Counted from the first letter of the stretch, positions 27,994-37,992 are shown. The stretch: DNA of 47,001 bases from Streptococcus suis 10581 (GCA_000440235.1 ALKQ01000011.1:1-47001); one strand, 5' to 3'. Numbers and translations: made by a program. Notes: generated by a model from the sequence alone, not told the origin.

Positions 27994-28811
27994 GCTATAC
28001 CTATCAAGCTGGCACTCCTTTTGAGGGGCGTGCGCTTTTTGGTGTGGATTTGGAGATTGTTGATGGCTCTTACACGGCCCTTATTGGGCATACGGGTTCG
28101 GGCAAATCAACGATTTTACAACTTTTGAATGGATTAAATGTACCAACAGAAGGAAGAGTAGTCATTGATGATGTTGTGATTACAGCGACGTCTGAAAATA
28201 AGGATATTAAGCAAGTCAGGAAGAAAGTGGGGTTGGTGTTCCAATTTCCTGAAAGTCAAGTGTTTGATGAGACAGTTTTGAAAGATGTTGCTTTTGGTCC
28301 ACAAAATTTCGGAGTTTCTCAGGAAGAGGCTGAAACGATTGCGCGTGAAAAGTTGGCCTTGGTTGGAATTGATGAAAGCTTGTTTGAGCGTAGTCCTTTT
28401 GAACTATCTGGTGGTCAAATGCGTCGGGTAGCTATTGCTGGGATCCTAGCAATGGAACCAAGTATCTTAGTTTTGGATGAACCAACGGCTGGATTGGATC
28501 CTGCGGGTCGTCAGGAATTGATGGATATTTTCAAAAAGCTTCATGAATCAGGCATGACAATCGTTTTGGTAACTCATTTGATGGACGATGTGGCTAACTA
28601 TGCTGATTTTGTTTACATTATGGAAAAGGGAAAGCTGGTCCGTTCTGGAAAACCAATCGATATTTTTCAAGAGGTAGATTTTTTAGAGAGTATTCAGTTG
28701 GGAGTGCCTAAGATTACTAAGTTTGCAGCTAATTTGGAGAGAAGAGGTTTTGTATTTGAACGTCTTCCTATTACAATTGAAGAATTTACGGGGATGGTGA
28801 CACATGGATAA
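27969..28811 (+). CDS. ecfA2: ECF transporter ATPase EcfA2
   Basis: A 280-aa ABC ATPase with Walker [11 protein letters not shown]-loop [10 protein letters not shown], signature [13 protein letters not shown] and Walker [13 protein letters not shown]. It pairs with EcfA1 in the energizing module. Overlaps of 25 nt (ecfA1) and 8 nt (ecfT) show a tightly coupled operon. Confidence 0.97.
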   Translation: MGIDLQEVSYTYQAGTPFEGRALFGVDLEIVDGSYTALIGHTGSGKSTILQLLNGLNVPTEGRVVIDDVVITATSENKDIKQVRKKVGLVFQFPESQVFDETVLKDVAFGPQNFGVSQEEAETIAREKLALVGIDESLFERSPFELSGGQMRRVAIAGILAMEPSILVLDEPTAGLDPAGRQELMDIFKKLHESGMTIVLVTHLMDDVANYADFVYIMEKGKLVRSGKPIDIFQEVDFLESIQLGVPKITKFAANLERRGFVFERLPITIEEFTGMVTHG

Positions 28812-29598
28812 ATTAATTTTAGGTCGCTATATTCCTGGGGATTCAATTATTCATCGCTTGGATCCAAGAAGTAAGCTTTTAGCAATGTTTGGATTTCTAT
28901 TGATGATTTTTTGGGCCAATAATTTGGTCACCAATGCCTTGTTGATAGCATTTGTTTTAGGAATGGTTGTTTTATCTCGTATTCGCTTATCATTTTTTAT
29001 TAATGGTTTGAAACCGATGATAGGAATTATTCTATTTACAACTTTCTTCCAGGTTTTCTTTACACCTGGAGCGACCATTCTATGGGAATTTTGGATTTTT
29101 AAATTATCTGTAGAAGGGTTGCAACAGGCGGCGATTATTTTTGTTCGCTTTGTTTTGATTATTTTCTTCTCAACCCTATTGACCTTGACGACGACACCCC
29201 TTAGCTTGGCTGATGGTATTGAGTCGGGGCTTGCACCTTTGAAGCGATTTAGGGTTCCTGTGCATGAAATTGGTTTGATGTTATCCATGAGCTTGCGTTT
29301 TGTACCGACCTTGATGGATGATACCACTCGGATTATGAATGCTCAGAGAGCTCGTGGAGTGGACTTTAATGAGGGAAATCTTATTCAGAAGGTAAAATCA
29401 GTTATTCCTATTTTGATTCCGTTATTCGCATCAAGTTTTAAGAGGGCAGATGCTCTTGCAACGGCGATGGAGGCGCGTGGGTATCAGGGCGGCGATGGGA
29501 GAACCAAGTATCGGATTTTGGAATGGAAGTTAGCAGATACGTTAGCAATTTTAGTTATGTTAGCTTTAGCTGGACTCTTATTTATATTGAAAAAATGA
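28804..29598 (+). CDS. ecfT: ECF transporter transmembrane protein EcfT
   Basis: A 264-aa membrane protein with about five to six helices. It carries the two coupling motifs that touch the ATPases, [12 protein letters not shown] and [12 protein letters not shown], each with the Ala-Arg-Gly core. It starts [20 protein letters not shown], as typical for the family. It ends the module and is followed by a terminator. Confidence 0.97.
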   Translation: MDKLILGRYIPGDSIIHRLDPRSKLLAMFGFLLMIFWANNLVTNALLIAFVLGMVVLSRIRLSFFINGLKPMIGIILFTTFFQVFFTPGATILWEFWIFKLSVEGLQQAAIIFVRFVLIIFFSTLLTLTTTPLSLADGIESGLAPLKRFRVPVHEIGLMLSMSLRFVPTLMDDTTRIMNAQRARGVDFNEGNLIQKVKSVIPILIPLFASSFKRADALATAMEARGYQGGDGRTKYRILEWKLADTLAILVMLALAGLLFILKK

Positions 29599-29601
29599 GT
29601 A

Positions 29602-29625
29602 AAAAACGCTAGAAATAGCGTTTTT
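29602..29625 (+). terminator. ecf operon terminator
   Basis: AAAAACGCT (29602-29610) pairs with AGCGTTTTT (29617-29625) around a 6-nt loop, just past ecfT. Confidence 0.9.
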
Positions 29626-29729
29626 ATCGTCTAATCTCAATTTGTCTGTAATATTTGTAACAATTTCACAAAGTCTAGGTAATAGTTAGAGGGTATGATA
29701 GACACATGACAGAAAGGAATGTGACTATT

Positions 29730-30284
29730 ATGAACATTACATTAAAGAAAAACTTAAAAACAACTATTGCTGGTTTGGTAGCGGGAATCTCCCTTTTGAC
29801 TGCGGGTGTAGTCAGTGCAGAAACCTATACTGTACAATCTGGTGATACCCTGTCTGAAATTGCTGAAACATACAATACTACTGTTGAAAAATTAGCAGAG
29901 CAGAATAAGATTACCAACTTAGATTTTATCCATGTCGGTCAAGTTATCGAATTGGGTGATGTGACAGTGAAGGCAGTAGAGAGTTCAGTTGAACAAACTC
30001 AATCAACATCAACTTCTACTGCAACAGCAACAACTAGCACCTATTCTTCAAACTTGAGTGCTGAAGATGCAGCAGCAAAAGAATGGATTGCAATGAAGGA
30101 ATCAAGCGGTAGCTATGATGCCCGTAACGGTATCTACATTGGTCGTTACCAGTTGACAAATACTTACTTGAATGGTGACTACTCACCAGAAAACCAGGAG
30201 CGTGTAGCAGATGCTTATGTTGCTAGTCGCTATGGTTCATGGTCTGCAGCCAAGGCTTTCTGGTTGGTAAATGGTTGGTACTAA
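29730..30284 (+). CDS. Secreted LysM protein with Apf-like lysozyme-type C-terminus
   Basis: A 184-aa exported protein. The signal peptide (KKNLKTTIAGLVAGISLL, cleavage VSA-ET) leads to one LysM domain starting TYTVQSGDTLSEIAETYN. A Ser/Thr-rich linker and a C-terminal domain related to aggregation-promoting factor follow (KEWIAMKESSGSYDARNG, then YGSWSAAKAFWLVNGWY). It binds peptidoglycan and may cleave or remodel it; the C-terminal family resembles lytic transglycosylases around the glutamate in MKESSG. The start is placed at 29730, where the signal peptide is normal; an ATG at 29706 is in frame but less likely. Confidence 0.88.
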   Translation: MNITLKKNLKTTIAGLVAGISLLTAGVVSAETYTVQSGDTLSEIAETYNTTVEKLAEQNKITNLDFIHVGQVIELGDVTVKAVESSVEQTQSTSTSTATATTSTYSSNLSAEDAAAKEWIAMKESSGSYDARNGIYIGRYQLTNTYLNGDYSPENQERVADAYVASRYGSWSAAKAFWLVNGWY

Positions 30285-30299
30285 GATAAATTAGAAGAG

Positions 30300-30324
30300 G
30301 TCTAGCACGATGCTAGACTTTTTT
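30300..30324 (+). terminator. Terminator of the LysM gene
   Basis: GTCTAGCA (30300-30307) pairs with TGCTAGAC (30311-30318) around a 3-nt loop, followed by six T. Confidence 0.9.
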
Positions 30325-30346
30325 CTATTGTTGAAAGTTGTCTAGC

Positions 30347-30375
30347 TTTACAGATAGGGTTGTTTTGTTTATAAT
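30347..30375 (+). promoter_or_regulatory. Promoter of the two-component operon
   Basis: TTTACA (30347-30352), a 17-nt spacer and TATAAT (30370-30375), about 30 nt before the kinase start. Confidence 0.75.
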
Positions 30376-30405
30376 TGTGAAAAAATTGACTAGAAAAGAA
30401 GAACT

Positions 30406-31788
30406 ATGAAATTACAAAAACGAATTTTTCGATTAAATATGATTATGCTTATTTTTTCCTTGGTTGCTATGCTGGGGGTAAGTGTTTATGTGGTTAATAG
30501 CATTTATCGTAACCAAGAAACATGGCAGTCCACTAGCCAGAAGACAGCAAGTAGTCAACAGAGTTTGGAAAAGTTTTCGGGATCAGATTTTGCAGTATTG
30601 GCAGATGAGTTAGCATTGAATGATGCACGACTCTATGTAGAAAGTAACGGTGAGGCTGTCTTTTCAAATCTGAAAGATGATGCGGATGAGATATTGGGAG
30701 TGACAGTATCATCAACCACTCACACCTCCTATGTAGATGGAGAAATTGTGATTAGCCGTAAACTCGCCACGGATGGGCAAGTTTATTATTTATATGCCTT
30801 GCTAGAGGATATGGAAGAACAACAGGAAAGTCAGGAATTTCAAGCCTTTCTTTTGCAACTTTTCTTGGTTGGTGGGGCAGGTATTGTCATCATAGTGGTG
30901 CTTAATTTCTTCTTTACTCGCCGTCTCTTAGGTGTTGTTATGCGGCCTTTGGATGAATTGCATAGCGGTGTAGAGCGTATCCAGCAGGGAGATTATACAG
31001 TGCCTTTGACCTATCAGGGAGATAAGGAATTTGAAGAATTGACCCAAGGGTTCAATCAAATGCAGACTTCTTTGTTAGATGCCCGTGAGAAAAATCGACT
31101 GTATGAACAAAATCGAACCCAGATGGTCGCAGATATTTCGCATGATTTGCGGACTCCCTTGACTTCTATCAAAGGTTATGCTAAGGGAATTTTGGATGGT
31201 ATTGCCAATACGGACGAAAAACGTAATCAGTATTTGACTGTTATCTATCAAAAATCTCAGGTGATGGAGAAATTACTGGAAAAATAATTTGCTTTTTCAC
31301 AATTGCAGACAGATAAAATGCCATTTGATAAAGTCCAGCTTGATTTGGCTATCTTTTTACAGTCCTATGTAAGAGAGAAAACTGAGGAATTAGTAGATGA
31401 GGACATTCGGTTTAGTTTGGAAGTATCGGATGGATTGCCAGTTGAGATTGATCCAATTCAATTTCGTAGAATTCTAGATAATTTGGTGGACAATGCACGA
31501 AAATATGCCGCTGTAAAGTCCCTGATAATCAGTATTACTGGACAAATGCAGGAGCAAGAAGTTGTTTGGACTTTTACAGATAACGGAAAAGGTGTAGAAA
31601 AGAATAGATTTGACTTGATTTTTGAAGAATTTTACAGGGCAGACGATACCAGACAGCAAGTAGAAGGCCATGGTCTGGGGTTAGCGATTGTAAAAAATAT
31701 TATGGAGAGACTGGATGGCCAGGTATCTGTTGAGGCAACTCCAGGACTTCGATTTATCTTTAGACTACCTAGAAAGGATATGAAATGA
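30406..31788 (+). pseudogene. Sensor histidine kinase interrupted by an in-frame stop
   Basis: One frame encodes a full kinase of about 460 residues but has TAA at codon 294 (31285-31287). Before it: TM1 (about 12-32), an extracellular region, TM2 (about 147-170), HAMP, and the DHp domain with His246 in DISHDLRTP. After it, in the same frame, come FAFSQLQTDKMPF and a complete ATP-binding domain (N box DNLVDNARKYA, DNGKGVE, GHGLGLAIVK). The stop replaces a residue, probably Leu (TTA or CTA to TAA, one or two base changes), in the DHp helix. The N-terminal piece would be 293 aa with the phospho-acceptor but no ATPase. The ATPase piece could restart at a TTG (31303). It overlaps the response-regulator gene by 4 nt. 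Confidence 0.88.
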
Positions 31789-32453
31789 CACGGATTTTAA
31801 TCGCAGAAGACGATGTAGAGATTGCTTATTTGGAGCGAGATTATCTGGAAATGCAGGGCTACCAAGTAGATTTGATACATGACGGTGGTCTTGTAGAGGA
31901 CCAACTCAAAAAAGAGGATTATGCTCTTTTAATGCTGGATGTCATGCTCCCAAATAAAACTGGCTACGATCTTTGTCGTGATTTACGGGATAAGGTGGAC
32001 TTCCCTATTTTGATGGTTACATCCAAGCAAGAAACCATGGACGTGGTGAGAGGACTAGGCTTGGGAGCGGATGATTACATTAGCAAACCTTTTGATCCTA
32101 TGGAGTTGGTGGCGCGTGTAAAGGCTCATTTGGCTCGCTACCAGCGTTTTCAAAAAGATAATGATCAGAATGAATTAACAGTTGGGAATATGACTATTTT
32201 CTTGGATAATTGGAAGGTGACTTTGGATGGTCAGGAAATCAAATTGCCCAATCGTGAATTTGAATTGCTGGTTTATCTAGCAAAACACCCCAACCGAGTA
32301 TTCTCTAAAGATCATTTGTTTGAAACCATTTGGGGATATGACTATGTTGGAGATAGTGCGACAGTTGCTGTTCATGTCAATCGGCTCCGAGATAAATTGG
32401 GAGCCGATTTGATTGAGACTGTCTGGGGAGCAGGCTATCGTCTTAATGATTAA
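31785..32453 (+). CDS. OmpR/PhoB-family response regulator
   Basis: A 222-aa protein. The receiver domain (1-118) has the acidic pair EDD (8-10), phospho-acceptor Asp52 in LLMLDVMLP, Thr in VTS and Lys in SKPFDP. The C-terminal winged helix (about 128-222) ends in the typical VHVNRLRDKL and VWGAGYRLND. It is intact, whereas its kinase is broken, so its phosphorylation may depend on another kinase or on small phosphodonors. A likely binding site (32462-32481) precedes the next gene. Confidence 0.95.
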   Translation: MTRILIAEDDVEIAYLERDYLEMQGYQVDLIHDGGLVEDQLKKEDYALLMLDVMLPNKTGYDLCRDLRDKVDFPILMVTSKQETMDVVRGLGLGADDYISKPFDPMELVARVKAHLARYQRFQKDNDQNELTVGNMTIFLDNWKVTLDGQEIKLPNREFELLVYLAKHPNRVFSKDHLFETIWGYDYVGDSATVAVHVNRLRDKLGADLIETVWGAGYRLND

Positions 32454-32461
32454 TTTATAAG

Positions 32462-32518
32462 TGTTTAGAATTTGTTTAGAAAGTTTCTCTAAAGTGTTAA
32501 AACCTATCCTCTATAATA
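32462..32518 (+). promoter_or_regulatory. Phased operator repeat and promoter upstream of the membrane protein
   Basis: TGTTTAGAA occurs at 32462-32470 and 32473-32481, exactly 11 bp apart, the spacing used by OmpR/PhoB dimers. A TATAAT -10 lies at 32513-32518 with no good -35, which suits an activator-dependent promoter. It directly follows the response-regulator gene. Confidence 0.65.
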
Positions 32519-32564
32519 GACTTATCAGCAAGAGCTGAAGAAAACAAGTTAAAAAGAGGACAAA

Positions 32565-33170
32565 ATGGAAAATAACAATCAACAACAAGAAATTATTGAA
32601 GTGGCAGAAAATAAGAAAACAGGTGTCTGGGAATCAGTCAAACAGAAGGTTACAGGCATGAGTAAGAAATCGATTATCTTATTGTCGGTAGGTGCCTTGG
32701 CACTTGTGACGGCTGGTTTTGTCGCAGCAGAAGTCTATGAAAATAAACTAGAGGCATTAGGAGATTACATTGAGCGACAAGTTGGAATTGCAGATGATGA
32801 TGACAATCAACAGGTAATAGCACAAGCTAATGCATCATCAGCCTCATCAGTAAATACAACTTCTGCTAGTCAACTAGCAACAAGTTACGGTGTAAAGTTA
32901 GTTGACACCTCTGAGCTAGATGGTACTTATACAGCAACATCTGGAAATGACACTTATACCTTGACTGTAAAAGGGAATCAAGCAACCTTGACAGAAGTTG
33001 ACAAAGACGGAGATCAAGATATTGAACAAGTTATCTTTGATTTAGATAAAAAACTTGCTTACATTGATGGCGAAGCAGATAGTTATACCTTGAACGGTCC
33101 AACTCTTACTTTGACAGAAATTGATGCCAATGATACAACTCTAGATAAACTCACTTTCACCAAACAATAA
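32565..33170 (+). CDS. Membrane-anchored extracellular protein, unknown function
   Basis: A 201-aa protein not recognised as a named family. Residues 1-35 are cytoplasmic, polar and Gln/Asn-rich, followed by one transmembrane helix (SIILLSVGALALVTAGFVAA, about 36-56). A Ser/Ala/Asn-rich extracellular linker leads to a small domain (about 108-201) with repeated beta-strand patterns such as DGTYTATSGNDTYTLTVKG. It stands behind the phased repeat and is the most likely target of the neighbouring response regulator. An AAGAGGA ribosome site precedes the ATG. Sensing or envelope-stress roles are guesses. Confidence 0.75.
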   Translation: MENNNQQQEIIEVAENKKTGVWESVKQKVTGMSKKSIILLSVGALALVTAGFVAAEVYENKLEALGDYIERQVGIADDDDNQQVIAQANASSASSVNTTSASQLATSYGVKLVDTSELDGTYTATSGNDTYTLTVKGNQATLTEVDKDGDQDIEQVIFDLDKKLAYIDGEADSYTLNGPTLTLTEIDANDTTLDKLTFTKQ

Positions 33171-33171
33171 G

Positions 33172-33194
33172 AAAAGGACCAGACGGTCCTTTTT
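33172..33194 (+). terminator. Bidirectional terminator
   Basis: AAAAGGACC (33172-33180) and GGTCCTTTTT (33185-33194) with an AGAC loop lie between the membrane-protein gene and the convergent sdaAA. Confidence 0.9.
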
Positions 33195-33207
33195 ATTTAC
33201 AACCTTG

Positions 33208-34080
33208 TCAATTTTCGCCAAAGATTTCTTGAGCAAGGCGACGACCCGTCGGTGTAGCTGCAAGGCCTCCTTCGGCAGTTTCACGGAAGGCGGTTGGTAG
33301 GGCAGATCCCACTTGGTACATAGCGTTGATGACTTCATCAACAGGGATTTTTGATTCAATTCCTGCCAGTGCCATATCGGCAGCTACCATGGCGTAGCTT
33401 GCTCCCATTGCATTACGTTTGACACAAGGGACTTCTACCAGACCAGCGACGGGATCGCAAATCAGACCCAGCATATTTTTGATGACAAAGCAGATGGCTT
33501 GGCTGGCTTGGTAGGGACTTCCTCCAGCAGCAAGGGTTAATGCCGCTGCGGACATAGCAGAGGCAGAGCCGACTTCTGCCTGACAACCTCCTTCTGCTCC
33601 AGAGATGGAGGCATTGTTGGCGATGACTAAACCAAAGGCCCCAGCTGTAAAGAGGAAGTCAAGTTGTTGCTCTTCTGTCAAGTTTAACTTGTCAATTGCA
33701 ACACCAAGAACGGCAGGCAAGCAGCCAGCAGAGCCAGCAGTTGGGGTGGCACAGACTAAGCCCATTTTGGCGTTCAACTCGTTGACAGCCATTGCATTTC
33801 TTGCTGCGGATAGAATAGAGGAATCAGACAGAGTCTTGCCCCTTTTCAAATAACTGTCCAACTTGGCAGCATCACCTCCAGTCAAACCGGACACTGACTT
33901 GCTTTCTGTCAATCCGTCAACAATCGACGCTTTCATGACTGTCAAGTTTCTTGACATGATTGTCAAGATTTCTTCGCGGCTACGTCCTGTCAATTCGATT
34001 TCGGTCGCAATCATGAGTTCGGCAACATTGCCAGAAAACTGTTCGGCTTGCTGAACTAATTCTTCGATAGTATAAAACAT
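33208..34080 (-). CDS. sdaAA: L-serine dehydratase, alpha subunit
   Basis: A 290-aa iron-sulfur enzyme subunit that deaminates L-serine to pyruvate and ammonia. Conserved segments are SGLTGGDAAKL near residue 65, TPTAGSAGCLPAVLG, and the cysteine-bearing CDPVAGLVEVPCVKRN. With the beta subunit it forms an oxygen-sensitive 4Fe-4S enzyme. It follows sdaAB by 12 nt in one operon, in the usual Firmicute order beta then alpha. Confidence 0.97.
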   Translation of the reverse strand: MFYTIEELVQQAEQFSGNVAELMIATEIELTGRSREEILTIMSRNLTVMKASIVDGLTESKSVSGLTGGDAAKLDSYLKRGKTLSDSSILSAARNAMAVNELNAKMGLVCATPTAGSAGCLPAVLGVAIDKLNLTEEQQLDFLFTAGAFGLVIANNASISGAEGGCQAEVGSASAMSAAALTLAAGGSPYQASQAICFVIKNMLGLICDPVAGLVEVPCVKRNAMGASYAMVAADMALAGIESKIPVDEVINAMYQVGSALPTAFRETAEGGLAATPTGRRLAQEIFGEN

Positions 34081-34092
34081 GTCTTTCTCTTT

Positions 34093-34764
34093 CTAGTTGA
34101 AGAAGGTAACATTATGCAAATGGGGAATTTTTTCGATTTCCGCAATGGAATTTTCACACTGGCGAGCATCCACTTCGATAATCATAATGGCTTTTTCGCC
34201 AGCTTGTTCACGTGTCACGTTCATTTGAGCAATATTGATATTGTATTTTGATAAGATGTCAGTTACCTTGGCAATCATACCCGGAACATCTTGGTGAACG
34301 ATGATAATTGTCGGAGTATTCATATTCAGGTTGACAGAGAAGCCGTTGAGCTCTGTTACTTGAATGTTTCCCCCGCCGATGGAAACGCCTGTGGCTGAGA
34401 TAGATTTTTTATCGTTTTTTATGATGATTCTGGTGGTATTGGGATGTGGGGTATTGCTGTCCTTGTTGACACGCCAGTAAACCTTAATGCCTCGTTCTCT
34501 TGCAATATCAAGAGAGTCAGGAATGCGGGGATCATCCGTATCCATGCCCAGAATACCTGCTACCAAGGCTACATCGGTGCCATGTCCTCGATAGGTTTTG
34601 GCAAAGGAGTTGTAAAGTTGAAATTCAACCTCTGTCGGCTCATCGCCGAAGATGGAAGACACAATTTTCCCAATGCGGACCGCCCCAGCTGTGTGACTAG
34701 AAGATGGACCAATCATAACAGGTCCAATAATATCAAAGACCGACTGAAATTTTAAGTTTGTCAT
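34093..34764 (-). CDS. sdaAB: L-serine dehydratase, beta subunit
   Basis: A 223-aa subunit. The N-terminal domain begins FQSVFDIIGPVMIGPSSSHT, the family signature. The C-terminal ACT domain (about residues 145-215, TIIIVHQDVPGMIAKVTD) may sense an amino acid. The start is placed at the ATG at 34764 behind GAGGATT; a GTG at 34776 would add 4 residues. An extended -10 (TGGTATAAT, minus strand) lies upstream. Confidence 0.97.
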   Translation of the reverse strand: MTNLKFQSVFDIIGPVMIGPSSSHTAGAVRIGKIVSSIFGDEPTEVEFQLYNSFAKTYRGHGTDVALVAGILGMDTDDPRIPDSLDIARERGIKVYWRVNKDSNTPHPNTTRIIIKNDKKSISATGVSIGGGNIQVTELNGFSVNLNMNTPTIIIVHQDVPGMIAKVTDILSKYNINIAQMNVTREQAGEKAIMIIEVDARQCENSIAEIEKIPHLHNVTFFN

Positions 34765-34827
34765 AGTAATCCTCACGTTTTTCTTGGTACTATTATACCA
34801 AATTTTCTAGTCAGGGAATATGCCTAA

Positions 34828-36105
<1,278 letters not shown>

Positions 36106-36113
36106 TCAAAAAT

Positions 36114-36143
36114 AAAAGCTTAGCACCCTTATGCTAAGCTTTT
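36114..36143. terminator. Bidirectional terminator after mnmA
   Basis: AAAAGCTTAGCA (36114-36125) with TGCTAAGCTTTT (36132-36143) form a perfect 12-bp stem with a 6-nt loop between convergent genes. Confidence 0.92.
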
Positions 36144-36147
36144 TATC

Positions 36148-36537
36148 TTATCCCCAGAAAGCATCTTCGGCTTTTTGGTCGGCTGAGAAGAGCCAAACTT
36201 CCTTGATTTTGCCATCTTCCATACGGAAAAGATCGATACCATTCATGTTTAGTTCTTCACCGTCTGTGCGAGTACCGAGGAATGTTACGTTAGCGGCAAC
36301 AAGAGTATCATTATCGGATACCCAGTTTGTCACTACTTTGAATGTTCCATTTGTTTTTTCGGCGAAAGTTGCAAGATGTGCTCCGAGTACTTCCTTACCA
36401 ATTTTAGTACCAGATGTTGAATGATTTCCGGGTTGATGCCAGATAATGTCGTCAGCCATTGTTTCAAAAAGAGCTGCAAAATCACCAGTGATGAGAGCAT
36501 TGTTATAGGCATTAAAAATTTCCAAGTTTGTTGACAT
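36148..36537 (-). CDS. NTF2-like / SnoaL-type small protein
   Basis: A 129-aa single-domain protein with the SnoaL-like/NTF2 cone fold pattern: an N-terminal helix (NLEIFNAYNNALITGDFAAL), then strands with DDIIWHQPGNHSTSG, and the end GIDLFRMEDGKIKEVWLF. Such proteins bind or convert small hydrophobic molecules; the ligand is unknown. The start is placed at 36537, with TTGGAGG upstream; an ATG at 36570 is not favoured. It is divergent from an HxlR regulator, a pairing common for genes induced by toxic small molecules. Confidence 0.85.
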   Translation of the reverse strand: MSTNLEIFNAYNNALITGDFAALFETMADDIIWHQPGNHSTSGTKIGKEVLGAHLATFAEKTNGTFKVVTNWVSDNDTLVAANVTFLGTRTDGEELNMNGIDLFRMEDGKIKEVWLFSADQKAEDAFWG

Positions 36538-36619
36538 TTGATGTCCTCCAATTTTTTTGATATAGTACAATTATAGTGGAAGTAGTCAATTATGCAAGTA
36601 GGTACTTTTGCATTTGTTG

Positions 36620-36635
36620 GTATCAAAAGTGATAC
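36620..36635. promoter_or_regulatory. Palindrome in the divergent SnoaL/HxlR promoter region
   Basis: GTATCA-AAAG-TGATAC is a perfect 6-4-6 inverted repeat. A related GGTACTTTTG (36601-36610) lies just before it. It is the most likely HxlR operator in the 125-bp divergent gap. Confidence 0.55.
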
Positions 36636-36662
36636 TATTGTGATAATTAAAGGAGAATTTTT

Positions 36663-36989
36663 TTGAACAAAGTTAGTGAATATGGTATTTGTCCTTTTGC
36701 AACAACGCAAAAAGTCTTGACTGGTAAGTGGGGATTGGTGATTATCTACCAACTCAGTACAGGAACGAAACGCTTCAATGAATTACAGCGACTAATTCCA
36801 GGGATTACCCAAACCATGTTAACAAGGCACCTTAGACAATTGGAGGAGGATCGCATTATTAGTCGTACGGTCTATGCAGAAGTCCCCCCTCGTGTAGAGT
36901 ACAGCTTGACCGAAATGGGCGAAAAATTTCGGTCGGTGCTGGATGCTGTTGAGGCTTGGGGCTTAGAATATATTGAAACGTTAACGTAA
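36663..36989 (+). CDS. HxlR-family transcriptional regulator
   Basis: A 108-aa winged-helix regulator. It has the family pattern CPFATTQKVLTGKWGLVIIY, then FNELQRLIPGITQTMLTRHL and EVPPRVEYSLTEMG. The single N-terminal Cys (in GICPF) is the usual redox or electrophile sensor of the family. It begins with TTG, with AAGGAG upstream. It diverges from the NTF2-like gene, its likely target. Confidence 0.92.
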   Translation: MNKVSEYGICPFATTQKVLTGKWGLVIIYQLSTGTKRFNELQRLIPGITQTMLTRHLRQLEEDRIISRTVYAEVPPRVEYSLTEMGEKFRSVLDAVEAWGLEYIETLT

Positions 36990-37042
36990 CACCAGATTTG
37001 AAATTCTACAAATCTTTTGATAGAATAAGGGTAACAATCATC

Positions 37043-37133
37043 ATGATGGTCAAAGCTCATGGGAATTGTAGGCTTTTTTGTCCTGCAGTTTTCGAGAGTT
37101 TTGGCTGTTTTTTGCTATAGGGGAGAGAAGATG
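37043..37133 (+). repeat. ~90-bp leader repeat, copy A
   Basis: About 90% identical to 37993-38082. Both end in GGGGAGAGAAGATG, that is, in a ribosome site and a start codon, and both have a -10-like TAGAAT or TACAAT some 20 nt upstream. In copy A the ATG opens only a 13-codon frame. A TGTAGG/CCTGCA hairpin is possible within it. Confidence 0.88.
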
Positions 37134-37279
37134 ACCTTTTTGATATTACAAAAATTTCAGAATCAGAACTGAGTCAGTTTCCTAATCTAAAAACGATTGA
37201 TGGAATAGTGTTATTGATGACAGATGATGTAAAACTGTTCTTGAAATCGAAAGGTCTTCGATTTTTGATTAAGGAGTAG
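37121..37279 (+). pseudogene. Gene remnant behind leader copy A
   Basis: A 52-residue open frame without a start codon, one base out of step with the leader's ATG. It reads DDLFDITKISESELSQFPN and ends VKLFLKSKGLRFLIKE. It looks like the 3' end of a small gene whose 5' part was replaced by the leader or lost. The family is not recognised. Confidence 0.45.
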
Positions 37280-37318
37280 CTTGTCAATCTAATTGACAGA
37301 TGTGTAAAGGAGGGGAAA

Positions 37319-37951
37319 ATGCGTGTTGTAGTTATTCAAGCTAGTACAAGAACTGAGATCAACCAGCTCCTGTTTGACACAGTTTGTGAGGTAGTGGACG
37401 GACACCATGATGTTGTTAATCTAGGCGTGTTTCCAGAAGAAATAGAAAACTACACCTATGTGGAAGTAGCTGTTATGATTAGTCTGTTGATTGAAACAAA
37501 TGCAGCTGATTTTATTGTAACGGGGTGTTCTTCTGGACAAGGAATGATGATGGCTTGCAATAGTTTGCCTGGTTTACGTTGTGGCTTTGTGCAAACACCT
37601 CAGGATGCCTATCTATTTGGTCGGATTAACAACGGCAATGTAGTTTCTTTGCCACTAGGCTTAAATTTTGGTTCGTCTGGCGAGTTGAATTTGCGTTATA
37701 CCTTAGAAAAACTATTTGATGGAGACTTTAATACAGGTTATCCAGTTCAAGATGCTGAACGTAAAAAGAAGGAAGCAACTGAATTAGTGCATCTTCATCG
37801 GTTGACAACACGCTCTTTTTTGGAAATTTTACCAAACTTTAATGAATATCTATTGACTAAAATTTTAAGAAGAAAAACGTTTGTCGATTATATTTATCAA
37901 AACGGGACGAATAAACTCCTTTTAGAAAAGTTAACGGCTTATAAGGTTTGA
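37319..37951 (+). CDS. RpiB/LacA/LacB-family sugar-phosphate isomerase-like protein
   Basis: A 210-aa protein. The N-terminal ~140 residues follow the RpiB fold: a start VVVIQASTRTEINQLLF, the phosphate/cysteine loop TGCSSGQGMMMACN with the catalytic-type Cys, and INNGNVVSLPLG. A C-terminal extension of about 70 residues (HLHRLTTRSFLEILPNFNEY) is not part of plain RpiB or LacB. It has a strong AAAGGAGGGG ribosome site. The substrate is unknown; its position ahead of three Nudix genes suggests sugar-phosphate or nucleotide clean-up, as an inference. Confidence 0.85.
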   Translation: MRVVVIQASTRTEINQLLFDTVCEVVDGHHDVVNLGVFPEEIENYTYVEVAVMISLLIETNAADFIVTGCSSGQGMMMACNSLPGLRCGFVQTPQDAYLFGRINNGNVVSLPLGLNFGSSGELNLRYTLEKLFDGDFNTGYPVQDAERKKKEATELVHLHRLTTRSFLEILPNFNEYLLTKILRRKTFVDYIYQNGTNKLLLEKLTAYKV

Positions 37952-37992
37952 ACTTTAGAAGCAGATTTGATACAATATTCCTAACAAGAACT

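Larger units (their letters stand above)
36990..37318. other. Gene-poor gap with duplicated leader and gene remnant
   Basis: A 329-nt gap between the HxlR gene and the RpiB-like gene. It holds leader copy A (37043-37133), an open 52-codon remnant (37121-37279) and a TGTCAAT/ATTGACA inverted repeat (37282-37298) just before the next gene's ribosome site. No full gene is present. Confidence 0.7.

Noticed and set aside
29641..29665. WalR-like TGTAA repeats before the LysM gene
   Set aside because: The two TGTAA words are 9 bp apart rather than the 11 bp needed for a WalR site.
34207..34222. Third parS
   Set aside because: TTCACGTGTCACG is only half of the palindrome.
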